Under the pieces are notes generated by a model, which searched no databases, had not been told where the DNA came from, and was given only the letters and a program-made list of their open reading frames with translations. The translations under genes were made by a program, and so were the position numbers. 64,000 nt of DNA from DATJIG01 sp050260515 (GTDB lineage: Bacteria > Pseudomonadota > Alphaproteobacteria > SMXQ01), in the NCBI GenBank assembly GCA_050260515.1, contig JBLNCI010000009.1, forward strand, positions 95,440 through 159,439. Reading direction: 5' to 3'. Within the stretch, counting starts at the first letter, position 1. Each line of letters begins with the position of its first letter. This document shows, piece by piece, positions 17,165-26,072 of this stretch.

Positions 17165-18364
17165 ATGACCATTCCACGCCTCACGCTCGGCGTCGCGCTT
17201 GCCGCGCTCTCGGTCGCGCTGCTCGCCACGCCTGTCCACGCGCAGAACCCCTACGAGATCCACGTCGTGCAGCCGCTGACCGGCGGCGGCTCGTTCCTCG
17301 GCAAGGCCGAGCAGCAGTCGCTGCAGCTCGCGGAGAAGGTCGCGAACGCAAGCGGCGGCATCCAGGGCCGCCCGCTCAAGTTCGTGTTCCACGACGACCA
17401 GTCGAATCCGCAGACCGCGGTGCAGCTCGCCAACGAGGTGATCGCGACCAAGCCCGCCGTGATGATCGGCTCGTCGCTCGTCGCCATGTGCAATGCGATC
17501 TCACCGCTCATGCAGGCGAACGGCCCGGTCCAGTACTGCCTGTCGCCCGGCATTCACCCGAACCAGGGCAGCTACACGTTCACCTCGAGCACGTCGACGC
17601 ATGATCTCGCGATCGCGCTGGTGCGGTACTTCCGCCTCAAGGGCTGGACCAAGATCGCGACGATGACCTCGACCGACGCGAGCGGCCAGGACGCCGAGAA
17701 CAATCTCAAGAACGTCGTCCAGATGCCCGAGAACAAGGACGTGAAGATCGTCCAGGCGGCGCACTTCAACACGACGGACGTCAGCGTCACCGCCCAGATC
17801 CAGAACATCAAGGCCGCCAACCCCGACGTGCTCATCGCCTGGAGCACGGGCACGCCGATCGCCACCATCTTCCGCGGCATCATCCAGGCCGGGCTCGACA
17901 TCCCCGTCGCCACCACCGACGGCAACATGACCTACGCCCAGATGAACCAGTACAAGGACTTCCTGCCGCGGCAGCTCTACATCCCGGCGGCGCAGTGGGT
18001 CACCGGCTACAGCCCGGAGGTCCAGCTCCCCGAGGCGGAGAAGGCGAAGCAGAAGGAGTTCTTCGACGCCTTCAAGGCCGCCAACATCCAGCCCGACGTC
18101 GCTTCCGAGCTGGCGTGGGACCCGGCGATGATCCTGATCGACGCGCTGCGCAAGCTCGGGCCGAACGCGACCGCGGCCCAGGTTCGCGACTACATCTCCA
18201 AGCTCAAGGGCTTCGTCGGCGCGAACGGCACCTACGACTTCGTCAAGACGCCGCAGCGCGGCCTCGAGGTCGACAACGTCGTCGTCACCCGGTGGAGCCC
18301 CTCGCTCAACCACTGGGAAGTGATGAGCAAGCCGACCGGCATTCCGCTGGACGACAAGAAGTAG
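17165..18364 (+). CDS. ABC transporter substrate-binding protein, Leu/Ile/Val-binding family
   Basis: A 399-residue periplasmic receptor (peripla_BP_6) with a Sec signal peptide (cleavage after TPVHA, about residue 26) and the type I receptor fold. Characteristic segments are VVQPLTGGGSFLG, the LANEVIATKPAVMIGSS hinge region and the C-terminal RDYISKLKGFVGANGTYDF. The ATG follows CAGGGAG. It heads a unit with permease and two ATPases. Family members bind amino acids, but many bind aromatic acids, amides or urea. With the surrounding aromatic genes, an aromatic or short-chain acid ligand is quite possible. Confidence 0.93.
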   Translation: MTIPRLTLGVALAALSVALLATPVHAQNPYEIHVVQPLTGGGSFLGKAEQQSLQLAEKVANASGGIQGRPLKFVFHDDQSNPQTAVQLANEVIATKPAVMIGSSLVAMCNAISPLMQANGPVQYCLSPGIHPNQGSYTFTSSTSTHDLAIALVRYFRLKGWTKIATMTSTDASGQDAENNLKNVVQMPENKDVKIVQAAHFNTTDVSVTAQIQNIKAANPDVLIAWSTGTPIATIFRGIIQAGLDIPVATTDGNMTYAQMNQYKDFLPRQLYIPAAQWVTGYSPEVQLPEAEKAKQKEFFDAFKAANIQPDVASELAWDPAMILIDALRKLGPNATAAQVRDYISKLKGFVGANGTYDFVKTPQRGLEVDNVVVTRWSPSLNHWEVMSKPTGIPLDDKK

Positions 18365-18395
18365 TCGGCGTCGAGCGTAGCAACGAGGCGGTGGC

Positions 18396-20306
18396 GTGAC
18401 CCAGGCCATCCAGATCGTCATCGCCGGACTGCTCCAGGGCAGCGTCTTCGCCATCGTTGCCCTGGGCTTCTCGCTCGTCTTCCGCGTCACCGGCGTCATC
18501 AATCTCGCCCAGGGCGCGTTCTGCGTCCTGGGCGCATTGCTGATGTACACGCTGCAGGTGACCCACGGGCTGCCGCTGCCGGTCGCGCTCGCCGGCGCGG
18601 TGATCGGCACCGCCGTGATCGGCCTCGTGCTCGGCATCGGCGCGTTCGTCCCGGCGCTGACGCGGCTGCCCAACAGCAGCGTCCTGATGCTGACGACCGG
18701 GCTTCTCACCTTCATCGAAGGTGCCATCCTCGTGTACTGGGGCAGCCAGCCCTATCAGTTGCCGCCGTTCTCCGGCTTCCGGCCGGTCAACATCCTCGGA
18801 ATTCTTGTCCCGACCCAGGGTTTCTGGGTGCTCGGCGCCGTGGTCCTGATCATCGTCGCGCTCTGGTACCTGCTGGTGCGGACGACCGTGGGCATGGCGC
18901 TCCGCGCCTGCGCCGAGAACCGCCTCGCCGCGCAGCTCATGGGCATCGACGTCCGCCGCATGACGCTGCTGAGCTTCGCGCTCGCCGCCTTGATCGGCGC
19001 GATCGGCGGCATCGTCGTCGCGCCGGTGACCTCGCTGCAGTTCGACTCCGGGCACTTCTTCACCAACTTCGGCTTCATCGCCGTCGCCATCGGCGGGATC
19101 GGCTCGTTCGTGGGCTCCGTCGCCGGCGGGTTCGTCATCGGCATCGCCCAGCAGCTCGCCGCCGGCTACATCTCGTCGCTGTTCGCGAACGCGCTGGCGC
19201 TTGGCCTGCTGCTCGCGACGCTGATCTGGTGGCCCAACGGGCTGTTCACGTCGGGCCCGGCGCGGCGCCAGGACGTGCGCGACGAGCAGCGGGTCTATCG
19301 CGCCATCGTCCGGCTGCAGGGCGTCGGCGGCGTGTCGTTCGCGATCCTGCTGCTCGCGATTGTGCTCGCGCTGCCGTGGCTGCTGCCGCCGGGCGGCCTG
19401 CTCAACTCGCTGGTGATCACCGGCATCCTCTACATCTCGGTGCTCGGTCTCGACGTGCTGATGGGCCACGCCGGCCAGGTCAGCCTCGGCCAGGCCGGCT
19501 TCATGGCGATCGGCGGCTACACCGCCAGCATCCTGGCCACGCGCTACGGCCTGCCGCCGATCCTCGGCATCGGCGCCGGGATCGTGCTGTCGCTGGTCGC
19601 CGCTCTGATCCTGTCGCTGGTGACGATGCGGCTGCGCGGGCACTATCTCGCGCTCGCCACCCTCGCGTTCGGCCTACTCGTCGATTCGCTCTCGGTCGGC
19701 ATGATGGACGTGACCGGCGGCCCCTCGGGCCTCATCGGAATCCCGTCGTTCTCGATCGCCGGCTACAGCTTCGCGACGCCGATCTCGATGTACTACCTCG
19801 TGGTCGGCGTCATCGTGGTGCTGCTGCTTGCACTCACCGGCGCGATGAACTCGGGCTTCGGCCGCGCGCTGAAGGCCGTCCGCACCGACCAGACCGCGGC
19901 CGCCGCGCTCGGCATCAACGTGCCGCGCTACAAGCTGATCGCCGCCTCGATCAGCTCGGTGCTGGCGTCGCTGTCGGGCAGCCTGTACGCGTTCTACTTC
20001 CACTTCCTCTCGCCCGAGATGGTGTCGACCCCGCGCTCGTTCGAGATGATCGCGATGCTCGTCGCCGGCGGCGAGGGGACTCTGATCGGGCCGCTGTTCG
20101 GCGTCGCGCTGCTCACGCTGCTGCCGACAATCTTCCAGCCGCTGAAGGAATACCTGGTGATGGCCGAGGGCGCGATCCTGGTCGCGTCGTTCCTGTGGCT
20201 GCCGGAAGGGATCTTCGGCACCGCCGCGATGTGGCTGGGCCGTCTCATGCGTCGTATCAACGGCAACGGCAAGGCTGCCGCGACCTCGCGGGCGAAGCCA
20301 TCATGA
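18396..20306 (+). CDS. Branched-chain-type ABC permease, LivH-LivM fusion
   Basis: A 636-residue inner-membrane protein combining both permeases of a HAAT-type importer. Residues 1 to about 290 are LivH-like (LLQGSVFAIVALGFSLVFR, GVINLAQGAF, CAENRLAAQLMGI). Residues from about 300 are LivM-like (DVLMGHAGQVSLGQAGFMAIGG, RALKAVRTDQTAAAALGIN). A GTG start is used. The stop overlaps the livG ATG by four bases. The fusion fixes one-to-one stoichiometry of the two half-channels. Confidence 0.93.
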   Translation: MTQAIQIVIAGLLQGSVFAIVALGFSLVFRVTGVINLAQGAFCVLGALLMYTLQVTHGLPLPVALAGAVIGTAVIGLVLGIGAFVPALTRLPNSSVLMLTTGLLTFIEGAILVYWGSQPYQLPPFSGFRPVNILGILVPTQGFWVLGAVVLIIVALWYLLVRTTVGMALRACAENRLAAQLMGIDVRRMTLLSFALAALIGAIGGIVVAPVTSLQFDSGHFFTNFGFIAVAIGGIGSFVGSVAGGFVIGIAQQLAAGYISSLFANALALGLLLATLIWWPNGLFTSGPARRQDVRDEQRVYRAIVRLQGVGGVSFAILLLAIVLALPWLLPPGGLLNSLVITGILYISVLGLDVLMGHAGQVSLGQAGFMAIGGYTASILATRYGLPPILGIGAGIVLSLVAALILSLVTMRLRGHYLALATLAFGLLVDSLSVGMMDVTGGPSGLIGIPSFSIAGYSFATPISMYYLVVGVIVVLLLALTGAMNSGFGRALKAVRTDQTAAAALGINVPRYKLIAASISSVLASLSGSLYAFYFHFLSPEMVSTPRSFEMIAMLVAGGEGTLIGPLFGVALLTLLPTIFQPLKEYLVMAEGAILVASFLWLPEGIFGTAAMWLGRLMRRINGNGKAAATSRAKPS

Positions 20307-21082
20307 GCAACGGCGCCGCGCTCGATGTGAGGGGGCTCGCCAAGACGTTCGGCGGCGTCAAGGCCATCGACGACGTCACGTTCACCGTGCCCGACGGCAG
20401 CCTGACGGCGGTGATCGGCCCCAATGGCGCCGGCAAGACGACGGTGTTCAACCTCGTCACCAACCTGTTCCGTCCCGACGCCGGCGAGATCACGTTCCAC
20501 GGCCGGTCGCTGCTTGGGCTGCTTCCGGAGAGGATCGCCTCGCTCGGCCTCATACGCACGTTCCAGACGGCGCGGGTGTTCCCCGGGATGACCGTCCTCG
20601 AGAACGCACTCGCCGGCGCGCATCTCAAGGTGCGCTCGGGCTTCGCGCAGCAGATGCTGTGGCTCGGCGGCGCCCGGCGCGAGGAGCGCGCGTTGCGCGC
20701 GGAGGCCGAGGCGCTGCTCGATCTCGTCGGCCTGTCCGAGTTCCGCGATGCCGCCGGCACCGATCTGCCGATGGGCGGCCAGAAGCTGCTCGAGGTGGTG
20801 CGCGCGCTGATGTCGCAACCGCGGCTCCTTCTGCTCGACGAGCCCGCCGCGGGCCTCAACGACAAGGAGACCGAGGACTTGGCCGAGCTCCTGTCCGCGG
20901 TGCGCGGCGCCGGAATCACCGTCGTCGTGGTCGAGCACAACATGTCGCTCGTGATGAGCATCTCCGACCAAGTCGTGGTGATGGACGCCGGCAGGATCGC
21001 CGCCTGCGGCACGCCCGCCGAGATCCAGAAGGACCCGCGCGTCATCGAAGCCTACGTCGGTCAGGGAACGGTGACGTTGTGA
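20303..21082 (+). CDS. livG: Branched-chain-type ABC transporter ATPase LivG
   Basis: A 259-residue ATPase with Walker A GPNGAGKTT, Walker B LLLLDEPAAGL and the switch histidine in VVEHNM. The signature loop reads PMGGQK instead of the common LSGGQ, a variation seen in LivG proteins. The LivG-specific insert around FQTARVFPGMTVLENAL is present. It couples ATP hydrolysis to the LivHM channel together with LivF. The start overlaps the permease stop, and its own stop overlaps the livF ATG by one base. Confidence 0.93.
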   Translation: MSNGAALDVRGLAKTFGGVKAIDDVTFTVPDGSLTAVIGPNGAGKTTVFNLVTNLFRPDAGEITFHGRSLLGLLPERIASLGLIRTFQTARVFPGMTVLENALAGAHLKVRSGFAQQMLWLGGARREERALRAEAEALLDLVGLSEFRDAAGTDLPMGGQKLLEVVRALMSQPRLLLLDEPAAGLNDKETEDLAELLSAVRGAGITVVVVEHNMSLVMSISDQVVVMDAGRIAACGTPAEIQKDPRVIEAYVGQGTVTL

Positions 21083-21900
21083 TGGCCGCGACTCCGATGC
21101 TCGAGATCCGCAATCTCTCGACCGGCTACGCCGGCATCGATGTCGTCCACGGCATCGGCCTCGAGGTCGCCGCCGGCGAGATCGTGGCGCTGATCGGGGC
21201 GAACGGCGCCGGCAAGTCGACGCTGGTCAAGACGGTCTCCGGCCTGCTCGCGCCGCGCCTGGGCGAGATCGTGTTCGAGGGCAGGCGGATCGACGCGCTG
21301 ACGCCGCGCGCGCGCGTCCGCCTCGGCATCGCCCATGTGCCCGAAGGGCGGCAGATGTTTCCCGGTCTCACCGTGGCCGAGAACCTCCGCCTCGGCGCCT
21401 ATGCCCAGGGCCGGAGCGTGGGCGAGGAGGAGCTGCAAAGCCGCATCCGGACGGTTTGTCAGCGCTTCCCGGTGCTGCTCAATCGCCTGGGCGAGCCCGC
21501 CGGCAATCTCTCGGGCGGCCAGCAGCAGATGCTGGCGATCGCCCGCGGACTGATGGCCGCGCCGCGGCTGATCATGCTGGACGAGCCGTCGCTCGGGCTG
21601 GCGCCGGTGCTGGTCGAGGAGATCTTCCGGCTCATCCACGGGCTCAAGCAGCAAGGCCTCGCGATCGTGCTGTCCGAGCAGAACGCGCGCATGAGTCTCG
21701 CCATCGCCGATCGCGCCTACGTGATCGAAATGGGCCACGTCGTGATGTCCGGCACCGGCCGCGAGCTCCTCGACAACCCGGAAGTGATCGAGCGTTACCT
21801 CGGCGTGGGCAAGGCCGTGTCGCTCGGTGGCAGCGCACGCCACAACGATCTCGTCACGCGCCTCAAGAGCATCTTCGCCGACACCTCTCGGCGCACCTGA
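21082..21900 (+). CDS. livF: Branched-chain-type ABC transporter ATPase LivF
   Basis: A 272-residue ATPase, about 35 residues longer than typical LivF because of a C-terminal tail after YLGVGKAV. It has Walker A GANGAGKST, signature LSGGQQQML, Walker B LIMLDEPSLGL and the LivF-typical VPEGRQMFPGLTVAENL. ATG overlaps the LivG stop. It is the last gene of the importer unit. No clear terminator follows before dctA, although a short GC-rich hairpin-like stretch lies at about 21935-21960. Confidence 0.92.
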   Translation: MAATPMLEIRNLSTGYAGIDVVHGIGLEVAAGEIVALIGANGAGKSTLVKTVSGLLAPRLGEIVFEGRRIDALTPRARVRLGIAHVPEGRQMFPGLTVAENLRLGAYAQGRSVGEEELQSRIRTVCQRFPVLLNRLGEPAGNLSGGQQQMLAIARGLMAAPRLIMLDEPSLGLAPVLVEEIFRLIHGLKQQGLAIVLSEQNARMSLAIADRAYVIEMGHVVMSGTGRELLDNPEVIERYLGVGKAVSLGGSARHNDLVTRLKSIFADTSRRT

Positions 21901-22007
21901 GCCGCGCCGCCTGACTCCTTCCTGCCGCTTCTAAGCCAGTCTTTTCCGGCTGGCGGCGTCCCGGCGCACGCGCCTCGATAGCAGGTCGTGCAAAGTCGGA
22001 GAGCCAT

Positions 22008-23321
22008 ATGCGGCGCCAGCCCTGGTATTCGATCCTCTACGTTCAGGTCCTGATCGCTATAGGGATCGGCATCGTCCTCGGGCATTTCGCGCCGAAGACC
22101 GGCGTCGCCATGAAGCCGCTGGGCGACGGCTTCATCGCGCTGATCAAGATGATGATCGCACCGATCATCTTCTGCACCGTCGTGCACGGTATCGCGTCGA
22201 TCGGCGACCTGCGCAAGATCGGCCGCATCGGCGTCAAGACGCTCGCGTATTTCGAGATCGTGTCGACCTTCGCGCTGGCGATCGGACTGCTGGTCGGCGA
22301 GATCGTCCGGCCCGGCGCGGGGTTCAACATCGATCCGTCGACGCTCAATCCCAACGCGGTGGCGAGCTACGTCACCCGCGCGAAGGAGGAGAGCATCGTC
22401 AGCCATCTCCTCGGCATCATTCCGAACTCCTATTTCGACGCGCTGGCCAAGGGCGACCTCCTGCAGGTCCTGCTGGTCGCGATCCTGACCGGCTTCGCCA
22501 TCACGCATCTCGGCGAGTTCGGGCGGCGCATCAGCGTGGCGGTCGACGCGATGGCGAGGATCTTCTTCGGGATCATCCGGATCATCGTGAAGGTGGCGCC
22601 GATCGGCGCCTTCGGCGCCATGGCCTTCACCATCGGCCAATACGGCATCGGATCGTTGCTGCCGCTCGCGCAGCTGATCGGAACCTTCTATCTGACCAGC
22701 ATCCTGTTCGTGCTGATCGTGCTCGGGACGATCGCCCGCCTGGCCGGATTCTCGATCCTGCGCTTTGTCGCCTACATCAAGGACGAGCTGCTGATCGTCC
22801 TCGGCACCAGCTCGTCGGAAACCGTTCTTCCGCAGTTGATGAGGAAGATGGAGCACCTCGGCGCCTCCAAGCCGGTCGTCGGACTGGTCGTGCCGACCGG
22901 CTACAGCTTCAATCTGGACGGCACCAACATCTACATGACGCTGGCCACGCTGTTCCTGGCCCAGGCGACCAACATTCATCTGACGTTCGGGCAGGAGATG
23001 ATGATCCTGCTCATCGCCATGATCACCTCCAAGGGCGCTTCGGGGGTGACCGGCGCCGGCTTCGTCACCCTGGCCGCCACTCTCGCCATCATTCCGGATA
23101 TTCCGGTGCAGTCGCTGGCGTTGATCCTCGGCATCGACAAGTTCATGAGCGAGTGCCGGGCGCTCACCAACCTCGTCGGCAATGGTGTCGCGACCGTCGT
23201 CATCAGCCGCTGGGAAGGCGAGCTCGACGCCAAGCAGCTTCGCGCGACCATGGCCCATCCGGTCGCGGCCGGTACCGAGCAGGAAACCCAGTTCCTCGAG
23301 AAGGACAAGGCTCCGGTCTAG
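22008..23321 (+). CDS. dctA: C4-dicarboxylate:cation symporter DctA
   Basis: A 437-residue DAACS-family symporter importing succinate, fumarate, malate and sometimes orotate or other acids. Signature segments include KMMIAPIIFCTVVHGIAS, the serine-rich loop GTSSSETVLPQLM and the ligand-site motif GYSFNLDGTNIYMTLA, followed by SKGASGVTGAGFV. It has about eight hydrophobic segments and typical length. An ATG follows GGAGAG. It stands apart from the Liv unit by 107 bases and probably has its own promoter. No DctB/DctD sensor pair is in the window. Confidence 0.95.
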   Translation: MRRQPWYSILYVQVLIAIGIGIVLGHFAPKTGVAMKPLGDGFIALIKMMIAPIIFCTVVHGIASIGDLRKIGRIGVKTLAYFEIVSTFALAIGLLVGEIVRPGAGFNIDPSTLNPNAVASYVTRAKEESIVSHLLGIIPNSYFDALAKGDLLQVLLVAILTGFAITHLGEFGRRISVAVDAMARIFFGIIRIIVKVAPIGAFGAMAFTIGQYGIGSLLPLAQLIGTFYLTSILFVLIVLGTIARLAGFSILRFVAYIKDELLIVLGTSSSETVLPQLMRKMEHLGASKPVVGLVVPTGYSFNLDGTNIYMTLATLFLAQATNIHLTFGQEMMILLIAMITSKGASGVTGAGFVTLAATLAIIPDIPVQSLALILGIDKFMSECRALTNLVGNGVATVVISRWEGELDAKQLRATMAHPVAAGTEQETQFLEKDKAPV

Positions 23322-23471
23322 GCACCAAGGCGGCGCGGGCGGCGGCGATTGCTCACGCGCGGCGAACGCGCGCCGCGAAAGCGTCACAATCCGGCTCTTG
23401 CCGCGCCGCAATCCTCTTCCAGCATCGCTTCGCTCGCACGTTCCGTGTCGGGCACCACTGTGGAGAGGACA

Positions 23472-23822
23472 ATGAACATCCGTAAGGCTGCTTTGGCTTC
23501 CCTTCTCGCGTTCGGCGTCGCCGCTCCGGCGTTCGCCCAGGCCGCCGGCACCGCGACCCCGGGCCTCGACCAGCGCGAGCAGAAGCAGCAGACGCGCATC
23601 GAGCAGGGCATCAACTCGGGCTCGCTGTCGGCGGGCGAAGCGTCGAGGCTCGAGAAGCGCGAACAGCGGCTTCAGAACAAGGAAGCGGCGGCAAAGAGCG
23701 ACGGGCAGGTGACCGCGAAGGAGCGTCGCGAGCTCACCCGCGCCGCCGACCGCGACAGCGCGGCGATCGCCAAGGCGAAGCACAACAAGAAGACGAATCC
23801 CAATCCGCCGTCCGCGCACTGA
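23472..23822 (+). CDS. Small exported Lys/Glu-rich protein of unknown function
   Basis: A 116-residue protein with a clear Sec signal peptide (MNIRKAALASLLAFGVAAPAFAQ, cleavage near residue 23). The mature part is almost entirely charged helix with two related halves, IEQGINSGSLSAGEASRLEKRE and AAAKSDGQVTAKERRELTR. Each half joins an SGxLSxGE-type turn to an Arg/Glu helix. Proteins of this layout are common in Alphaproteobacteria, but I know no function. ATG follows GGAGAGGA. A strong terminator directly follows, so it is monocistronic. Confidence 0.85.
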   Translation: MNIRKAALASLLAFGVAAPAFAQAAGTATPGLDQREQKQQTRIEQGINSGSLSAGEASRLEKREQRLQNKEAAAKSDGQVTAKERRELTRAADRDSAAIAKAKHNKKTNPNPPSAH

Positions 23823-23836
23823 GGCGTGAAACGCAG

Positions 23837-23868
23837 AAGCCCCCGCGCGACGCGCGGGGGCTTTTTTC
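23837..23868 (+). terminator. Rho-independent terminator
   Basis: A GC-rich perfect stem (AAGCCCCCGC paired with GCGGGGGCTT) sits 15 bases past the stop of the small exported protein and runs into six T residues. Confidence 0.93.
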
Positions 23869-23888
23869 TCGGACGTTCGCGGCGAGCG

Positions 23889-24908
23889 CTACTTCGCATT
23901 CGTCGCCTTCTCGTAGTACGAGAGATCGACGTACTTGTACGGGTCGGTGAGCGTTTTCTTCGGCTCCGAGTACTCGCTGCGCAGCTTGAGCAGCGTCTTC
24001 ACGCCCTCGATGTTCATCTGCGCGCCACGGTTGAGACCGCCCTTCGGATTGGTCAGCGCGGCGTAGACGACCTCGACGTCCTCGGGCGACAGCCTCTTGA
24101 CGTGAGCCTTGAGCACTTCGATCGAGCCCGCCTTGTTGGCGTAGACGTAGTCGTGGGCGGCGACGATGGCGCGGATGAAGCTCTCCACTTCCTTCTCGTG
24201 CGCCTTGGCCCACGACCGACGCACCACGTAGGCGCTACCCTGATAAGGCATCCCGAGCGCGCTGACCGCGTCCTCGAGGATGTTGAAGCCCTCTTTCTTG
24301 GCGTCGGTGTCTTCGGGTGCGGACAGGGCGGCAACGACCGCCTTGCCTTCCTTCATCGCCTCCAGGCGCTTCGGGCCGCTGCCGACGGCGATGGCGGTGT
24401 AGTCGCGGTTCAGCTTCAGGCCGTGCTTGTCGAGGATCGCGAACAGCATCACGCCATAGCCGGAGTTGAGCGCATCGCTCGCCGCGACCTTGCCCTTGAT
24501 GTCGGCGTAGCTCTTGATCTCGGGCCGCGTCACGACGCTGTTCATGCCGGAATGCACGCCCATGATGCCGACGATGTCGTAGCCGTCGATCTTCACGTCG
24601 GCCTGGCCTTCGGTGTAGGCGATCGAGTTGTCGAACGACGTCGTGCCGATCTGGTACTTGCCGGCCATCATGTTCTTGATCTCGGCGACCGACCCTTGCG
24701 TGATGTCCTGCTTCACCTCGAGCCCTTCTTTGGCGAACAGGCCCCGGTCCATGGCGACCCAGATCGGCAGGTTGCTGGTGCCGCCGAAGGTCACGATGTC
24801 GAGGTGGGTCTCGGCGCGGGCGGGCGCGACGGCGGCGAACAGCCCGACGGCGGCGAGGGCGGCGAGGCGCGCGGTCAACCGCGGGGCACGAAAGCTCCGG
24901 AGGGTCAT
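23889..24908 (-). CDS. ABC transporter substrate-binding protein, NMT1/SsuA-type
   Basis: A 339-residue periplasmic receptor of the nitrate/taurine/thiamine-precursor class (NMT1-like). It has a signal peptide of about 32 residues (ending APARA), then LDIVTFGGTSNLPIWVAMDRGLFAKEGLEV, the hallmark start of this family. The GSVAEIKNMMAGKYQIGTTS region carries the ligand-contact loop. The start was chosen as the ATG with GGGAGA upstream, discarding a long frame running back to 25493. No matching permease or ATPase is nearby, so it is an orphan receptor. It diverges from the aldolase/cupin/HDO unit, which suggests co-regulation. Confidence 0.9.
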   Translation of the reverse strand: MTLRSFRAPRLTARLAALAAVGLFAAVAPARAETHLDIVTFGGTSNLPIWVAMDRGLFAKEGLEVKQDITQGSVAEIKNMMAGKYQIGTTSFDNSIAYTEGQADVKIDGYDIVGIMGVHSGMNSVVTRPEIKSYADIKGKVAASDALNSGYGVMLFAILDKHGLKLNRDYTAIAVGSGPKRLEAMKEGKAVVAALSAPEDTDAKKEGFNILEDAVSALGMPYQGSAYVVRRSWAKAHEKEVESFIRAIVAAHDYVYANKAGSIEVLKAHVKRLSPEDVEVVYAALTNPKGGLNRGAQMNIEGVKTLLKLRSEYSEPKKTLTDPYKYVDLSYYEKATNAK

Positions 24909-25058
24909 GTCAGTCTCCCTGCGTTCCGGCATCGTCGTGCCGGGTTGTCGTTGCCGGTCATTATGAAGACGGGCATGCTCGCGGGCAAACCGGCGTTCCG
25001 CGCGGCCGTTGCTTGACGCTCGCGGCGATTTGCCGGGATAATGCAAAAATTGAAAAGC

Positions 25059-25075
25059 TTTTCGAAAAACGAAAA
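25059..25075. promoter_or_regulatory. Candidate operator, TTTTCG-N5-CGAAAA
   Basis: A perfect inverted repeat with an A5 spacer in the divergent promoter region, 55 bases before the DapA-like ATG and about 150 bases from the receptor ATG on the other side. Its core is the reverse complement of the core at 6507-6519. It adjoins AAAAGCTTTT, another short palindrome. Confidence 0.6.
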
Positions 25076-25130
25076 CGGACGCGATGCCATCCGGGCCGCG
25101 GCCGTCGACGTTTCTGACAGGGAGACCGCC

Positions 25131-26051
25131 ATGGACGCAATCCGCGGAATGCTGCTGCCGCTGCCCACCGTGTTCGACGAGCAGGGCCGCATCGACGAGC
25201 CGACGCTCCGGCAGATGATCGACTATTACGTGGGCGCGGGCATCAACGCGATGTTCGTCGGCGGCTCGATGGGCCAGGGCATGGCGCTGACGCAGGACGA
25301 GCGCAAGGCGCTGTTCGACATCGCCATCGGCCAGATCAAGGGCCGTATTCCGGTGGTCTGCCATGTCGGCACCGCCGACCCGTACACGACGATCGATCTC
25401 GGCCGCTACGCGCTCAAGGCGGGCGCCGCGGCGCTGGCGATGGTCGGGCCCTACTACTATTCCGACCGCACGCCGGCGGAGCTGCGCGCCCACTTCAAGA
25501 TGGTCGGCAAGGAACTCAAGGCGCCGACGCTGCTCTACAACAACCCGAAGTACCAGGGCTATCCGATCTCGGGCGAGCTGATGGCGCAGTTCGTCGAGGA
25601 CAGCCCGCAGATCTTCGGCTGCAAGCTCGCCAAGGGCGGCGTCGACGAGGCGGTCGCGTACCGGCAGTCGCTCGGTCCGAAGTTCAAGCTGTTCGCGATG
25701 GCGAGCTCGCTCTACCCGGGCATGTTGCTCGGCATCACCGGAACTGTCAGCCCGCCGCTGACGCTCTGCCCCGAGATCGGCGTCGCCTGCGTTCGCGCCA
25801 TCGACGAAGGCAACTACACCCGTGCGCTCGAGCTGCAGCGCGCGATCGTCGAGCTGCAGGGCGCGCTCTTGTCACCGACAATCCGCAAGATCGCCGGCCG
25901 CGGCGTGTACCTCACCGGCCTGCGCGAGCTCGGCTTTCCGATCAAGGTGTACCCGCGCTGGCCGGTCGCCGAGGTGCCGAAGCAGGGCGTCGAGGCGATC
26001 CGCGAGACTCTGCGGGTCGCGCGTTCGGTGCTGGACAAGAAGGCGGCGTAG
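25131..26051 (+). CDS. DapA-superfamily aldolase/lyase
   Basis: A 306-residue class I aldolase. The Schiff-base lysine is most likely K165 (FGCKLAKGG) and the tyrosine is Y136 (LLYNNP). The usual GTTGE-type loop is replaced by GGSMGQG, so it is not a standard dihydrodipicolinate synthase. It starts at the ATG preceded by AGGGAGA. An upstream in-frame ATG at 25041 would run through the candidate operator and is rejected. It is followed 21 bases later by a gentisate-dioxygenase-like bicupin, the same pairing as at 5459-7609. A pyruvate- or keto-acid-releasing step is likely, with unknown substrate. Confidence 0.83.
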   Translation: MDAIRGMLLPLPTVFDEQGRIDEPTLRQMIDYYVGAGINAMFVGGSMGQGMALTQDERKALFDIAIGQIKGRIPVVCHVGTADPYTTIDLGRYALKAGAAALAMVGPYYYSDRTPAELRAHFKMVGKELKAPTLLYNNPKYQGYPISGELMAQFVEDSPQIFGCKLAKGGVDEAVAYRQSLGPKFKLFAMASSLYPGMLLGITGTVSPPLTLCPEIGVACVRAIDEGNYTRALELQRAIVELQGALLSPTIRKIAGRGVYLTGLRELGFPIKVYPRWPVAEVPKQGVEAIRETLRVARSVLDKKAA

Positions 26052-26072
26052 CTCTTTCGGGAAAGGCGGGCC

